Below are positions 8,090 through 17,562 of a DNA stretch of 64,000 nt, piece by piece. The DNA is from Luteimonas rhizosphaericola (GTDB lineage: Bacteria > Pseudomonadota > Gammaproteobacteria > Xanthomonadales > Xanthomonadaceae). The notes under the pieces are model-generated. The model had not been told where the DNA came from. It saw only the letters and a program-made list of their open reading frames with translations, and did no database searches. Numbering within the stretch: position 1 is the stretch's first letter; each line of letters begins with the position of its first letter. Both the position numbers and the translations under genes were made by a program. The stretch covers positions 278,368 through 342,367 of the forward strand of contig NZ_JARXRN010000025.1 in the NCBI RefSeq assembly GCF_029888045.1, written 5' to 3'.

Positions 8090-9268
8090 ATGCCCGAAAC
8101 CCCGCTTCCCGACGATGCGCGCGCCCACAACGCGCGGCTGCAGGCGCTGATCCGCGAGCAGATCGCCGCCGCCGGCGGGGCGATCCCGTTCTGGCGCTTC
8201 ATGGAGCTGGCGCTGTATGCGCCGGGGCTGGGCTACTACAGTGCCGGCGCGACCAAGTTCGGCGCCGCCGGCGATTTCGTCACCGCGCCCGAGCTCGGCG
8301 CGCTGTTCGCCGAGTGCGTGGCCGAGGCGCTGGCGCCGGTGCTGCGCCAGCTTGGCCCGGATGCGCGCATGCTCGAGATCGGCGCCGGCAGCGGCCGGTT
8401 CGCCGCCGATGCGCTGTCGCACCTGGACGCGCTGGGCGCGGCGCCCGGGCGCTACGCGATCCTCGAACCCAGCGCCGACCTGCGCGAGCGCCAGCGCGCG
8501 CACCTGGCGCAGGCGCTGCCGCCCGCGCTGCACGCGCGCGTGGAATGGCTGCAGGGCCCGATGCCCGACGACTGGACCGGCGTGCTGTTCGCCAACGAAG
8601 TGGTCGATGCGCTGCCCACGCCGCGGTTCTCGATCCTCGGCGGCGAGGTGTTCGAGGAACACGTGGCCCTGGACGGCGACCGTTTCGTGCGCAGCGACCG
8701 CCCCGCCGACGCGCTGCTGGCGGCCGCCGTGCGCCATGTCGAATCGCAGCTGGACGCGCCGTTCGCGGACGGCTACCGCTCCGAACTGCTGCCGCAGCTG
8801 CCGTACTGGGTGCAGGCGGTGGCGGGCGGACTGAAGGCGGGCGCGCTGCTGTTCGTCGACTACGGCCATCCGCGACGCGAGTATTACGATCCGCGCCGGC
8901 CGGACGGCACCCTGCGCGCCTTCCATCGCCACCAGGTGGTTGCGGACGTGCTGGCGCGCGCGGGCCTGCAGGACCTCACCGCCTCGGTCGATTTCACCGC
9001 GCTCGCCGAGGCCGGCACCGGCGCCGGGTTCGGATTCGCCGGCTACTGCACGCAGGCCAGTTTCCTGATCGGCAACGGCCTGGCCGCGCGGGTGGACGCG
9101 CACGAAGCGCGCGCCACCGACGAGGCCGCGCGCTACGCGCTGCGGCAGCAGGCGAAGCTGCTGACCCTGCCCGGCGGGATGGGCGAGCGCTTCCAGGTGA
9201 TGGGCTTCGCGCGCGACGTCGATCTCGATGCCGCGTTCCTGTTCGGCGACCTGGCGTTCCGGCTGTGA
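8090..9268 (+). CDS. Class I SAM-dependent methyltransferase, MidA/NDUFAF7 family
   Basis: A 392-residue protein of the family formerly called DUF185. After IPFWRFMELALYAPGLGYYS (residues 28-47) comes the SAM-binding glycine-rich loop MLEIGAGSGRFAAD, then GVLFANEVVDALPTPRF, all diagnostic. In eukaryotes NDUFAF7 methylates an arginine of respiratory complex I; the bacterial substrate is not established. The last bases overlap the GTG start of the VanZ-like gene (GTGA), so the two are translationally coupled. Confidence 0.92.
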   Translation: MPETPLPDDARAHNARLQALIREQIAAAGGAIPFWRFMELALYAPGLGYYSAGATKFGAAGDFVTAPELGALFAECVAEALAPVLRQLGPDARMLEIGAGSGRFAADALSHLDALGAAPGRYAILEPSADLRERQRAHLAQALPPALHARVEWLQGPMPDDWTGVLFANEVVDALPTPRFSILGGEVFEEHVALDGDRFVRSDRPADALLAAAVRHVESQLDAPFADGYRSELLPQLPYWVQAVAGGLKAGALLFVDYGHPRREYYDPRRPDGTLRAFHRHQVVADVLARAGLQDLTASVDFTALAEAGTGAGFGFAGYCTQASFLIGNGLAARVDAHEARATDEAARYALRQQAKLLTLPGGMGERFQVMGFARDVDLDAAFLFGDLAFRL

Positions 9269-9681
9269 CCCGGCGCCGCGTCGGGCGTTCGCTCAAGCCG
9301 CTGCGGCATCCGCGGCTGTGGTGCGCGCTGTGGTGCCTGGCGATCGCGGCGGTGGTGGTGGTGTCGCTGATGCCGCCGCCGCCGATGCCCGACTTCGAGG
9401 ACAGCGACAAGTGGTCGCACTTCCTCGCCTACGCGGTGCTCGCCGCATGCGCGGTGCAGCTGTTCCGCAACTGGCCGGCGCTGCTGGGCGCGGGACTGGG
9501 CCTGGTGCTGCTGGGCGTGGGGATCGAGTACGCGCAGGACGCGTTCACCGCCGACCGCATGCTCGACATGCGCGACGGGCTGGCGAACACGCTGGGCGTG
9601 ATCGCCGGCCTCGGCACCCGCCTCACCCCGGCGCACGACCTGCTGCTGCGGCTCGACGGGCGGCGCGAGAACGCCGCCTAG
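9265..9681 (+). CDS. VanZ-like family membrane protein
   Basis: A 138-residue protein starting at a GTG that overlaps the stop of the preceding gene by four bases. Hydrophobic stretches lie near residues 18-36, 50-66, 73-87 and 108-118. The VanZ-like pattern is visible as DSDKWSHFLAYAVLA, then GVGIEYAQDAF and DMRDGLANTLG. VanZ of the vancomycin cluster confers low-level teicoplanin resistance, but most members including this one have no assigned role, and the context suggests a housekeeping gene. Confidence 0.85.
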   Translation: MTRRRVGRSLKPLRHPRLWCALWCLAIAAVVVVSLMPPPPMPDFEDSDKWSHFLAYAVLAACAVQLFRNWPALLGAGLGLVLLGVGIEYAQDAFTADRMLDMRDGLANTLGVIAGLGTRLTPAHDLLLRLDGRRENAA

Positions 9682-9698
9682 CGCAGCGCGCCCGCGCC

Positions 9699-12035
9699 TC
9701 AGCGCGGCACCAGCTCCATCCGGTCCAGCACCCACATCGTCGGACGCGTGTCGCCGGTGGCGATCAGGCACAGGTCGGCGCGTCCGACGTCGGCGCCCGC
9801 GTCGGGCAGCGGCAGGTCGAGTTCGATGAACCCGTCCGCGCCCGGCGCTTCGGGCAGGGGCAAGGACGCGACCGGCTCGCCCTCGCAGCCGCCGGTGCGC
9901 AGCAGCAGTTCGCCGTGCGGCGACTGCGCCGGCTCGAACCGGCGCGCCGGCTCGTCGTGCGCGAGCTGGAAGTAGTACGGCAGCCGACCCAGCCGCACCT
10001 TCGCCGAGGCGATGCCGTCCAGCTCGGCCCCGGCCCACAGCCAGCACGGGCGGAAGATGGTGACGTTGAAGATCGCGCGCTCGCCGTCGGGCGGACCGTC
10101 GTCCTCCAGCCGCAGCAGCAGCCGGCCGGTGTCCGGGCACGTCGCCATCTGCTCGTCGCTGCGCACGCGCAGGCGCGCGGCATCGAACGCATGGCGCGAG
10201 GCCGGCGCCAGCGCGGTGGTGCCGGCGAAGGCCGCGGCGCGGATCTCCACCGGCAGCGTCGCCTGCAGCGGCGCCTCGTACAGCGGCGCGTCCGCATCGG
10301 GATCCCGGCCGTCGGTGGTGTAGCGGATCGCGTAGCCGAGCGGGTTCTCCAGCGTCACCGTCGCCGCGTCGCCCTCGCCGGCCTCGGCGCTGGCCAGCAC
10401 CTCGAACGGCGTCTGCGCATGGGCGATGTCGAACGCGCGGTAGCGCGCCAGCTGTGCCGGCAGGCGGGTGAGGAAGTCGGCGTAGTCCCTGCGCCCGGCC
10501 GGCGACCAGGCCGTTTCCGCCAGCGCGGCCACGCGCGGGAACAGGGCGTGCTGCATCCGCGGCCAGGTGCCCAGGTGCTCGGTCCACAGGTTCGCCTGCA
10601 CGCCGAGGATGTGCCTGCGCTGCGCCGGCGTCAGCACGGCCGGCACCGGCTCGAACTCGTAGACGGTCTGCAGGGTGACCTGGGCCGGGCGGCCCGGCGG
10701 TTCGTTCGGCGAGCCGGTCTGCAGGTAGTCCAGGTACAGGCTTTCCGCCGGCGTCATCACCACGTCGTGGCCGGCGCGCGCGGCGGCGATGCCGCCCTCC
10801 GTGCCGCGCCACGACATCACCGTGGCCTGCGGCGGCAGGCCGCCGTCGAGGATCTCGTCCCAGCCCAGCAGGCGCTTGCCCTTGCCTTCCAGGTACGTCT
10901 CCAGGCGCTTGACGAACCAGCTCTGCAGCGCGGTCTCGTCGGCGATGCCGAGCTCGGCCATGCGCGCCTGCACGCGCTCGGACTGCTCCCACTGGTCCTT
11001 GACCGCCTCGTCGCCGCCGATGTGGACATAGGGCGCCGGGAACAGCGCGACGATCTCGTCCAGCACGTCCTCGATGAAGTCGAACGTCGGCTCGTCGACG
11101 TTGAACAGGTACTGGTGCACGCCCCATTCGTTCGAGACCGCCGGCGTGTCGCCCAGCGAGCCGTACTCCGGATACGCCGCGACCACCGCCTGCACGTGGC
11201 CGGGCATGTCGAACTCCGGCACCACGGTGATGTGGCGGTCGGCCGCGTAGGCGACGATGTCGCGGATCTGGTCCTGGGTGTAGTAGCCGCAGTATGGCCG
11301 CGTCTGCCCCGTCGCCGGATCGGTGCCCGCCTCGCCGGCGGGAATGCGGCAGGCGGCGACCTCCATCAGCTTCGGGTACTTCGGGATCTCGATCCGCCAA
11401 CCCTGGTCGTCGGTCAGGTGCCAGTGGAAGACGTTGAGCTTGTGCCAGGCCATCGCGTCGAGCAACTGCTTGATCTGCTCGACCGACTGGAAGTGGCGCG
11501 CGGAATCGAGCATCAGCCCGCGCCAGCCGAAGCGCGGCGCGTCCTCGATCAGCAGCGCCGGGATGCGCACCGCCTCGCCCTGCGCCGAGGACAGCAGCTG
11601 CCACAGCGTGACCGCGCCGTAGAACAGGCCGCGCTCGTCGGCCGCGGCCACGCGCACGCCCTGCGGCGCGACCTCGAGCACGTAGGCCTCGGGGGCGTCG
11701 GCGGGCATGGACGGGTCGAGGACGAACGCGATCGCCGGCGCGGTGTCGGCGCCCGCGAGCGCCGGCGTGACACCCTGGGTGGTGGCCACCAGCCCCGCGA
11801 ACGAGACCGCGACCCGGCGGGCGGCATCGCCCTCGGCGACCAGGTGCGTGCCGCGGTCGAAGCGGAAGCTGCCCTCCCGCGTCTGCACCGAGGCGGGTGC
11901 GGGGATCAGCGCCGGGCGCGCGGTCGCTTCGGCCACCGACGGCGCCGGCGGCGGCGCGGGCTCGCGGTCGCAGGCGGCCAGCAGGCAGAAGGACAGGGTC
12001 AGCGCGAGGCGCCACGGGCGGCGGATCGGGTTCAT
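9699..12035 (-). CDS. Beta-N-acetylhexosaminidase, glycoside hydrolase family 20, lipoprotein
   Basis: A 778-residue secreted lipoprotein. The signal peptide ends in a lipobox, LLAAC (Cys22). A GH20b-like domain spans about residues 38-165, then the catalytic barrel: HWHLTDDQGWRIEIP (205-218) and the catalytic pair Asp342-Glu343 in HIGGDEAV. C-terminal regions after about residue 540 look like chitobiase-type accessory domains. It would release terminal GlcNAc from chitooligosaccharides or muropeptides at the cell surface, feeding the receptor and nag genes upstream. A terminator lies between it and the TonB receptor gene, so it probably has its own promoter in 12036-12067, although I could not pick one out. 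Confidence 0.95.
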   Translation of the reverse strand: MNPIRRPWRLALTLSFCLLAACDREPAPPPAPSVAEATARPALIPAPASVQTREGSFRFDRGTHLVAEGDAARRVAVSFAGLVATTQGVTPALAGADTAPAIAFVLDPSMPADAPEAYVLEVAPQGVRVAAADERGLFYGAVTLWQLLSSAQGEAVRIPALLIEDAPRFGWRGLMLDSARHFQSVEQIKQLLDAMAWHKLNVFHWHLTDDQGWRIEIPKYPKLMEVAACRIPAGEAGTDPATGQTRPYCGYYTQDQIRDIVAYAADRHITVVPEFDMPGHVQAVVAAYPEYGSLGDTPAVSNEWGVHQYLFNVDEPTFDFIEDVLDEIVALFPAPYVHIGGDEAVKDQWEQSERVQARMAELGIADETALQSWFVKRLETYLEGKGKRLLGWDEILDGGLPPQATVMSWRGTEGGIAAARAGHDVVMTPAESLYLDYLQTGSPNEPPGRPAQVTLQTVYEFEPVPAVLTPAQRRHILGVQANLWTEHLGTWPRMQHALFPRVAALAETAWSPAGRRDYADFLTRLPAQLARYRAFDIAHAQTPFEVLASAEAGEGDAATVTLENPLGYAIRYTTDGRDPDADAPLYEAPLQATLPVEIRAAAFAGTTALAPASRHAFDAARLRVRSDEQMATCPDTGRLLLRLEDDGPPDGERAIFNVTIFRPCWLWAGAELDGIASAKVRLGRLPYYFQLAHDEPARRFEPAQSPHGELLLRTGGCEGEPVASLPLPEAPGADGFIELDLPLPDAGADVGRADLCLIATGDTRPTMWVLDRMELVPR

Positions 12036-12067
12036 CTCGTCTCCTGGATCACGGTCGGACGATAGCG

Positions 12068-12099
12068 AAAAAAAACGGGCCCGGACGAATCCAGGCCCG
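12068..12099 (-). terminator. Rho-independent terminator after the TonB receptor gene
   Basis: On the minus strand, CGGGCCTGGA and TCCGGGCCCG form a 10-bp stem (one T-G pair) closed by a TTCG tetraloop and followed by eight T residues. The UUCG loop plus long U-run makes this a textbook intrinsic terminator. It ends transcription of the receptor gene 43 bases past its stop. Confidence 0.95.
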
Positions 12100-12141
12100 C
12101 ATGGACAACGGCATCGATCTGGGAGGGGACGCCGCGGAACG

Positions 12142-14985
12142 TCAGAACTGCATGCGCAGCGAGGCCATGTAGCGGCGCCCGGTCCGGTACAGCCCGCGGA
12201 CCAGCTTCTCGGTGTTCGCCACGCCGGGAACGTCGGCGTAGGTGTAGTACTCCGAATCGAGCAGGTTCATGCCGTCCAGGGTGAGGCTGAGGCTGTCGTT
12301 GATCCGGAAGCCGATGCTCGCATCGAGCGACTCGTAGTCGCTGGTGACGAGGAAGTTGCCGCGATCGACCTGGGTGTAGTACTTCGAGCGCCACGAGTAG
12401 GTCACGCGCGCGCTCCAGCGGTCGTTCTCGAAGAACGGACTGATGTTGTACTGGTTCTCCGAGGTCCAGGGCATGGGATCGCCGTTGTCGGCCTCGGCGT
12501 CGGAGTAGGTGTAGTTCGCGAGGATGCCCAGGCCACCCCACAGGTTCTGCTGGTAGTTGAACGATGCGCCCTGGATGGTGGCCTCGCCGGCGTTTTGCGG
12601 ACGCGACACGGTGAAATCCATGAGCTGCCCGTTGCTCTCGTTGATGTGCTGCTCGATGCCGGTCGTGTACAGGATGTAGTTGCCGACGTCCTTGCGGAAC
12701 AGTGTGCCCGCCAGGATGCCGTTCTCGGCGAAGTACCACTCGGCCGACAGGTCCAGGTTGGTGGAACGGTAGGGGTCGAGTTCCGGGTTGCCGCCGCCGC
12801 CGGTGAGCGTCTGCGGGCCAAGCCACAAGTAGTTCGACATATCGCCGTAATTCGGGCGTGAGATCACCTTCGCTGCGGAGAAGCGCAGCACGAGGTCGTT
12901 GGCGAAGTCGTAGACCACGTTGATGTTGGGCAGGAAGTCGTTGTACTTCTTCTTGACGCTGACCTGCTCATAGGTGTGGACGCCGCCGTTGGCAGCGCTG
13001 TTGCAGTTGGCGCTTGCCGTGCACTGCCAGCCAAGACTGTCGGACTCCGTCTGCACGTAGCGGAAGCCGACGTTGCCACGGAGGCCGTTCCATGTGTAGT
13101 CCGCCTGCACGTAGCCCGCGTTGACGTCCTCTTCCACCACCCAGGTGTTCTGGACGAAGGACAGGTCGTTGAACGTTCCCGGCGTCGGCATGGTCTGCCA
13201 GGGAGCAAGCCATTCCCCTGCGAGGATCCAGTCGGCCAGTGCCCAGCCGTCGATCGTGAACCGGTTGGACAGGTCGCCGGTGTTGCCGAACCCGCTCAGG
13301 TAATTGCCCGGAAGCGGGCGTGGCGAGAACTCGGCCGCGGTGGCGTCACCGTAGCCGGCGACCGCGGCGACCGAGACGCCGGCCATGGTCTGTCCGGTCT
13401 CGTGCTGGCGCCGTTTCGCGCCGAACCGCACCTGGTAGATGGGCGATTCCAGGCGGATGCCGAAATCGACCTGTCCATACACCTCTTCGTCCCAGGTCGG
13501 CTTGGTAACGATGTTGCCGCCCCAGCCGGTGTTCCAGGTGGACGGGCCGCCATCGGGATCCGCGCCCCAGCCGCCGTCGATGCGGAAGGCGTCCGGGTCG
13601 GTGAACGGGCTGCCGGCGATGTTCGGACTGGTCGCGGGCGCCGAGCCGTAGTTATAGCCGGCGAAATCCAATCGTGGCGTACCGGTGAGATCGTAGCTGT
13701 AGTCCGCCCAGTTCAGGAACTCGCCGAACACCTGCCGGCCCGTGCCGCCGGTGGCCTCGGTCGTGCCGAAATGCCAGGTCGCGAACCAGCGCTCGTCGTT
13801 CCATGTGGCCTTGATGTCGTAGGAGTTGGTGTCCACGGTGGCCTGGCGGTTGATCAGGTCGTAGACGGTCAATGCATTGCTGAAGGAGGCCCGCGTGATG
13901 ACGCCGCCTTCGACGTCGAGGTCGGTCAGCCGCATCAGGCTGTTCCAGGCATTGCCGTTGAAGGCGAACATGGAGTGGCTGATGTTGTCGTAATGGGCAG
14001 TGACGTCGAGCGCATTGAACTCGACGTTCAACTTCTCGTGCGGCTTGAACTGCAGGGCCAGCGAGATCGTGTCGCGTTCGCGCTGCTGTTCGAAGTAGTG
14101 AGCGCTGATGGAGTTGGGCGCGATCGCGTCGAGGTTCGCCCGCAGCGTCGTCTCGCATTCGCCTTGGCACGCAGGCGGCACTTCCACACCCGCGCCCCAG
14201 TCCATGGTCGGGGTGAATGAATTGCCGCCGCCCTGACCCTCGGCGTAGTCCCGCCCTGTGACCGTCCCGTAGGATTCGACGCCGTCCCGGCGGATGCCCT
14301 CGTCCGCGCGCTGCGCGGCAACGATGAGGCCGAACGTCTCGGCATCGTTCTTCCAGCCGAACAGCAGCGAGGCCTGGGGATCGCCGCCCTCGATTCGGTC
14401 GTTGTACAGATAGCCGACGTGGCCGGCGATGGTGGTCTTGTCGAGGTCGAGCGGCTTTCGCGTGTGCACGATCACGGTGCCGCCGATCGAACCTTCGTCG
14501 ATGTGCGCCTCTGGCGACTTGAAGACCTCGACCTTGCCGACCAGCTGCGGGGCGAGTAGCGAGTAGTTGAACGTGCGGCCCGGCTGGTCGGTGATGAACC
14601 AGTCGGCGGAGGCCACGGTCTGGCCGTTGAGCAGGGTGCGGCTGAGCGCGGGATCGGTCCCGAGGATGCTGATCTTCTCGCCTTGGCCGAAGGCCTTGTC
14701 GATGGTCACGCCCGGCAACGAGGAAATCGCCTCGGCGACGTTGGTCGAGGGGAACTTGCCTACGTCCTCGGCGGTGATCACGTCGATGATGGCGTCGGAG
14801 TTGCGCTTGGTATCCAGTGCCTGCTGCAGGCTGGCGCGGATGCCGGTCACGACGACGCGATCGAGTTCGGTGGCGCTGTCGCCCGGCGCGGCGGCCGGGT
14901 CGACCGCGTCCTGCGCGTTCGCCTGCGCGGCGACCCCGAGGCACGCGGCGATGGCGGCCGACAGCATGGATGTGCGGTGCTTCAT
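12142..14985 (-). CDS. TonB-dependent receptor, probable chitooligosaccharide/GlcNAc uptake
   Basis: A 947-residue outer-membrane receptor. The signal peptide is MKHRTSMLSAAIAACLGVAA through about residue 25. The plug domain opens with ELDRVVVTGIRASLQQALDT and DVGKFPSTNVAEAISSLPGV, the Xanthomonas/Caulobacter-type pattern. The barrel ends in RMQF with the C-terminal Phe required for outer-membrane insertion. The start at 14985 follows GGAGAG and removes an unlikely 24-residue extension. It lies between the hexosaminidase and the sugar-kinase gene on the same strand, which points to GlcNAc oligomers as substrate. That substrate is inference from context. Confidence 0.92.
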   Translation of the reverse strand: MKHRTSMLSAAIAACLGVAAQANAQDAVDPAAAPGDSATELDRVVVTGIRASLQQALDTKRNSDAIIDVITAEDVGKFPSTNVAEAISSLPGVTIDKAFGQGEKISILGTDPALSRTLLNGQTVASADWFITDQPGRTFNYSLLAPQLVGKVEVFKSPEAHIDEGSIGGTVIVHTRKPLDLDKTTIAGHVGYLYNDRIEGGDPQASLLFGWKNDAETFGLIVAAQRADEGIRRDGVESYGTVTGRDYAEGQGGGNSFTPTMDWGAGVEVPPACQGECETTLRANLDAIAPNSISAHYFEQQRERDTISLALQFKPHEKLNVEFNALDVTAHYDNISHSMFAFNGNAWNSLMRLTDLDVEGGVITRASFSNALTVYDLINRQATVDTNSYDIKATWNDERWFATWHFGTTEATGGTGRQVFGEFLNWADYSYDLTGTPRLDFAGYNYGSAPATSPNIAGSPFTDPDAFRIDGGWGADPDGGPSTWNTGWGGNIVTKPTWDEEVYGQVDFGIRLESPIYQVRFGAKRRQHETGQTMAGVSVAAVAGYGDATAAEFSPRPLPGNYLSGFGNTGDLSNRFTIDGWALADWILAGEWLAPWQTMPTPGTFNDLSFVQNTWVVEEDVNAGYVQADYTWNGLRGNVGFRYVQTESDSLGWQCTASANCNSAANGGVHTYEQVSVKKKYNDFLPNINVVYDFANDLVLRFSAAKVISRPNYGDMSNYLWLGPQTLTGGGGNPELDPYRSTNLDLSAEWYFAENGILAGTLFRKDVGNYILYTTGIEQHINESNGQLMDFTVSRPQNAGEATIQGASFNYQQNLWGGLGILANYTYSDAEADNGDPMPWTSENQYNISPFFENDRWSARVTYSWRSKYYTQVDRGNFLVTSDYESLDASIGFRINDSLSLTLDGMNLLDSEYYTYADVPGVANTEKLVRGLYRTGRRYMASLRMQF

Positions 14986-15097
14986 GACGGTTCTCTCCAT
15001 TGCGAAAGTGTGGCTGTGGACGCCGGTGAAGGCGCGCCGGCGCCGGGGCAGTGCCATCTCCTCGCCGCCGGGGGCCGGCGTGGGCGTGGCGGGTGGG

Positions 15098-16135
15098 TCA
15101 GGTCAGCAGGCGGGCATCCGTTCGCTCGTTGTCGTTCTGGTCCTGGTCGAGGTACCAACCGGCGGCGCCGATCACGCCCAGTTGCCCGTGCTCGACCAGC
15201 GTCACGGGAATGCGGAGCAGCGCTTCGCGCATCGGGCCCTTGTCCAGGAACCGCTGCACGAAGCTGCTGTGGAGCAGGAAGTCGCGGATCTGCGGCAGGA
15301 TCCCGCCGGCCAGGGCGACGCCGCCGTGGGCGCCGTACAGCAGCGCCATGTCGCCGACCGCGCTGCCGAGCAGGCCGCAGAACAGCTCCAGCGTGTCGCG
15401 CGCGAGCGGATCGTCGCCGGCCTGGGCCGCCGCGGTGATGGTGTCGGGCGTGGAATGGGTGGGGCGGGTGCCGTGCACGCGCGCCAGCGCGTCGTGCAGG
15501 CGCACCAGGCCGGGGCCGGAGAGCGCGTGTTCGATCGAGACGTGGCGGCGCTCGCGCAGGAACTCGCGCAGGACCGCCATTTCGGCCTCGGTGGAGACGG
15601 TGAGCGAGGCCTGGCCCGCCTCGGTGGCCAGCACCACCGCGCCGCCACGCGAGGGAATGCGCACCGCGGCGCCCAGGCCGGTGCCGGGCCCCACGACCAG
15701 GGTCGGGCCCACGGGCGCGCGCTCGGGGCCGGACAGACGCAGCAGCGAATGCGCATCGGCCGAGGCCACGGCATGGGCGACGGCCTCGAAATCGTTCACC
15801 AGCCGCAGGTCCTCGAACCCGAGCTGCTCGCGGATGCGCGCCGGCGCCACCGGCCAGGGCAGGTTGACCGACAGCAGCGAGCCGTCCTCGAGCGGATGCC
15901 CGGCGCAGGCGATCACGCCACGGCGGACGAGGGCCGGCGCGGGCAGTTCGGCCAGGTAGGCCTCGAGAATGGCGGCCAGTCCGGGGAAGTCGGCACAGGC
16001 GAACTTGCGGTAGTGCGTCGGCGCCTCGGGGCTGGCGGTGACCAGGCCGACGCGGACGTGGGTCCCGCCGACGTCCGCGGCCAGGAACGGCGCGGGGATC
16101 GGACGGGGGCCTGCGGCGGGCAGCGGGCGGGTCAT
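15098..16135 (-). CDS. Glucokinase-family sugar kinase, probable N-acetylglucosamine kinase (NagK-II type)
   Basis: A 345-residue glucokinase (Glk, PF02685-type) protein. The N-terminal phosphate-binding motif is FLAADVGGTHVRVGL, and LVVGPGTGLGAAV and LAGGILPQI follow in the family order. In xanthomonads glucokinase-like NagK proteins phosphorylate GlcNAc, and the position beside lacI-nagB-nagA favours that over glucose. The ATG at 16135 is chosen because the preceding 28 residues would overlap the regulatory region. It is divergent from the lacI gene and precedes the TonB receptor gene by 112 bases. Confidence 0.85.
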   Translation of the reverse strand: MTRPLPAAGPRPIPAPFLAADVGGTHVRVGLVTASPEAPTHYRKFACADFPGLAAILEAYLAELPAPALVRRGVIACAGHPLEDGSLLSVNLPWPVAPARIREQLGFEDLRLVNDFEAVAHAVASADAHSLLRLSGPERAPVGPTLVVGPGTGLGAAVRIPSRGGAVVLATEAGQASLTVSTEAEMAVLREFLRERRHVSIEHALSGPGLVRLHDALARVHGTRPTHSTPDTITAAAQAGDDPLARDTLELFCGLLGSAVGDMALLYGAHGGVALAGGILPQIRDFLLHSSFVQRFLDKGPMREALLRIPVTLVEHGQLGVIGAAGWYLDQDQNDNERTDARLLT

Positions 16136-16204
16136 GGCGGCCAAACGGGCTCCTGCAGGGCTGCGCATCGGCGGCAGCGGCGTCGTCGCAGTGTCGGCAC
16201 GTCG

Positions 16205-16218
16205 TGACAACGATGTCA
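16205..16218. promoter_or_regulatory. Probable NagR operator, kinase side
   Basis: TGACAACGATGTCA is a 14-base palindrome broken only at one central pair. It matches 13 of 14 positions of the core TGACARCGYTGTCA that I recall as the nag box of xanthomonads and Shewanella. On the minus strand it begins TTGACA, which looks like a -35 box for the kinase gene, so repressor binding there would block the kinase and possibly the receptor. The regulator encoded at 16474 is the obvious ligand. Confidence 0.7.
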
Positions 16219-16438
16219 AGCCAGTCCCGGATGACCACGACGGACCGTCACAAATTCTTCACGTGCATGGGATGCCGGCTCGAGAAACACCGCGATCGTT
16301 GCCGATATCGCGTTATTCACGCGCTGATTCGCGCCGTGTCCAGTCCATGTCCGACGTCGAAATGCTGCAGGACAACACCATCGGCCGCCATTCGCGTCCC
16401 GGCCGGGACGCCCGTCGGTGGCATCCGCGCGCAAAGTA

Positions 16439-16453
16439 TGACAACGTTAGTCA
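16439..16453. promoter_or_regulatory. Probable second operator, just upstream of lacI
   Basis: TGACAACGTTAGTCA carries the same left half-site, TGACAACG, as the upstream palindrome. Its right half is displaced by one inserted base, giving a 15-base imperfect palindrome. It ends 20 bases before the lacI start codon, positioned for autorepression of the lacI-nag operon. Confidence 0.55.
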
Positions 16454-16473
16454 CCTTGTCCGGAAGGCAGGAC

Positions 16474-17562
16474 ATGAGGGGCGCAGCGGAAATGAGCGAA
16501 GCACCGGCCAGCCCGCGCAAGCCGACGATCCGCACCGTGGCCGAGCGCGCCGGGGTGTCGCTGAAGACGGTCTCGCGGGTGATCAACAACGAGCCGTCGG
16601 TACTGCCGGCCACGCGCGCGCGCGTGCTGCAGACCATCGCCGAGCTCGATTACGAGCCCGATCCCTCCGCGCGCAACCTGCGCAGCGCCAGCGCGTACGT
16701 GATCGGGCTGGTCTACGACAACCCCAACCCGTACCACATCATCGGCCTGCAGAACGGCGTGCTGGCCGCCTGTCGCGAGACGGGCTTCGGGCTGCAGATC
16801 CATCCCTGCGACGCGACCTCGCCGCTGCTGGCGGACGAGCTGCTGGAACTGGTCCAGCGCTCGCGCCTGGCGGGCCTGGTGCTGACCGCGCCCATCTCCG
16901 AGCGCCCGGAGCTGATCGACGCGCTGGAGAAGGCCGGCGTGCGCGCCACCCGCATCATCGCCGCGGCCGAGGACCCGAAGGACGGCCACCCCTGCGTCTA
17001 CGTCGACGACCGCGACGCCGCCTACGAGATCACCGAGCACCTGGTGCAGCTCGGCCACCAGCGCATCGGCTTCCTGTGGGGCGGGCAGGAGCACCGTTCG
17101 AGCTCCGAGCGCTACCTGGGCTACGAGCAGGCGCTGAAGGACTACGGCATCACGCTGGACAAGCACCTGGTGGTCCCGGGCGACTACACCTTCGACGACG
17201 GCTTCCGCGGCGCGCGCCGGCTGCTGGCGCTGCGCGATCCGCCGACCGCGATCTTCGGCTCGAACGACGAGATCGCCGCCGGCGTGCTGGCCGCGGCCAA
17301 GTCGGCCGGCATGAACGTGCCCTTCGACCTGTCGATCGCCGGCTTCGAGGACAGCCCGTTCTCGCGCCAGTCCTGGCCGGCGCTGACCACCGCCAAGCAG
17401 GCCACCGAGGAAATCGCGCGCCACGCCGCGCGCATGCTCATCGCCGGCCTGCGCCAGGATGCCGCCGCCGCGCACAACCAGGGCTTCGTGCCGCAGCTGG
17501 TGGTGCGCGGCTCCACCGCGCCGGTGCGGCCGCGCGGGACCCCCAACGCGAGCGAGGCATGA
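16474..17562 (+). CDS. nagR: LacI-family transcriptional repressor of GlcNAc genes (NagR-like)
   Basis: A 362-residue LacI/GalR regulator. The helix-turn-helix reads TIRTVAERAGVSLKTVSRVINNE near residues 18-40, followed by the hinge region and a periplasmic-binding-type effector domain to the end. The start at 16474 has GGAAGG six bases before it; the ATG at 16492 (MSEAPAS) is an alternative that shortens the tail before the DNA-binding domain. Its stop overlaps the start of the SIS-domain gene (ATGA). In relatives NagR responds to GlcNAc-6-phosphate or related sugars; the effector here is inferred. Confidence 0.88.
   Translation: MRGAAEMSEAPASPRKPTIRTVAERAGVSLKTVSRVINNEPSVLPATRARVLQTIAELDYEPDPSARNLRSASAYVIGLVYDNPNPYHIIGLQNGVLAACRETGFGLQIHPCDATSPLLADELLELVQRSRLAGLVLTAPISERPELIDALEKAGVRATRIIAAAEDPKDGHPCVYVDDRDAAYEITEHLVQLGHQRIGFLWGGQEHRSSSERYLGYEQALKDYGITLDKHLVVPGDYTFDDGFRGARRLLALRDPPTAIFGSNDEIAAGVLAAAKSAGMNVPFDLSIAGFEDSPFSRQSWPALTTAKQATEEIARHAARMLIAGLRQDAAAAHNQGFVPQLVVRGSTAPVRPRGTPNASEA

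Larger units (their letters stand above)
16136..16473. promoter_or_regulatory. Divergent control region between the sugar kinase and lacI-nag operons
   Basis: This 338-bp stretch carries no credible gene. It holds the two nag-type palindromes annotated separately (16205-16218 and 16439-16453), one near each gene. It is locally AT-richer than its surroundings, for example around CACAAATTCTTCACG at 16250-16264. No confident -10 element could be assigned for the lacI side. Confidence 0.7.

Noticed and set aside
9228-12065. A 945-residue plus-strand frame opposite the hexosaminidase gene
   Set aside because: Composition is Arg/Ala/Gly-rich without recognisable motifs, while the minus strand encodes an intact GH20 enzyme.
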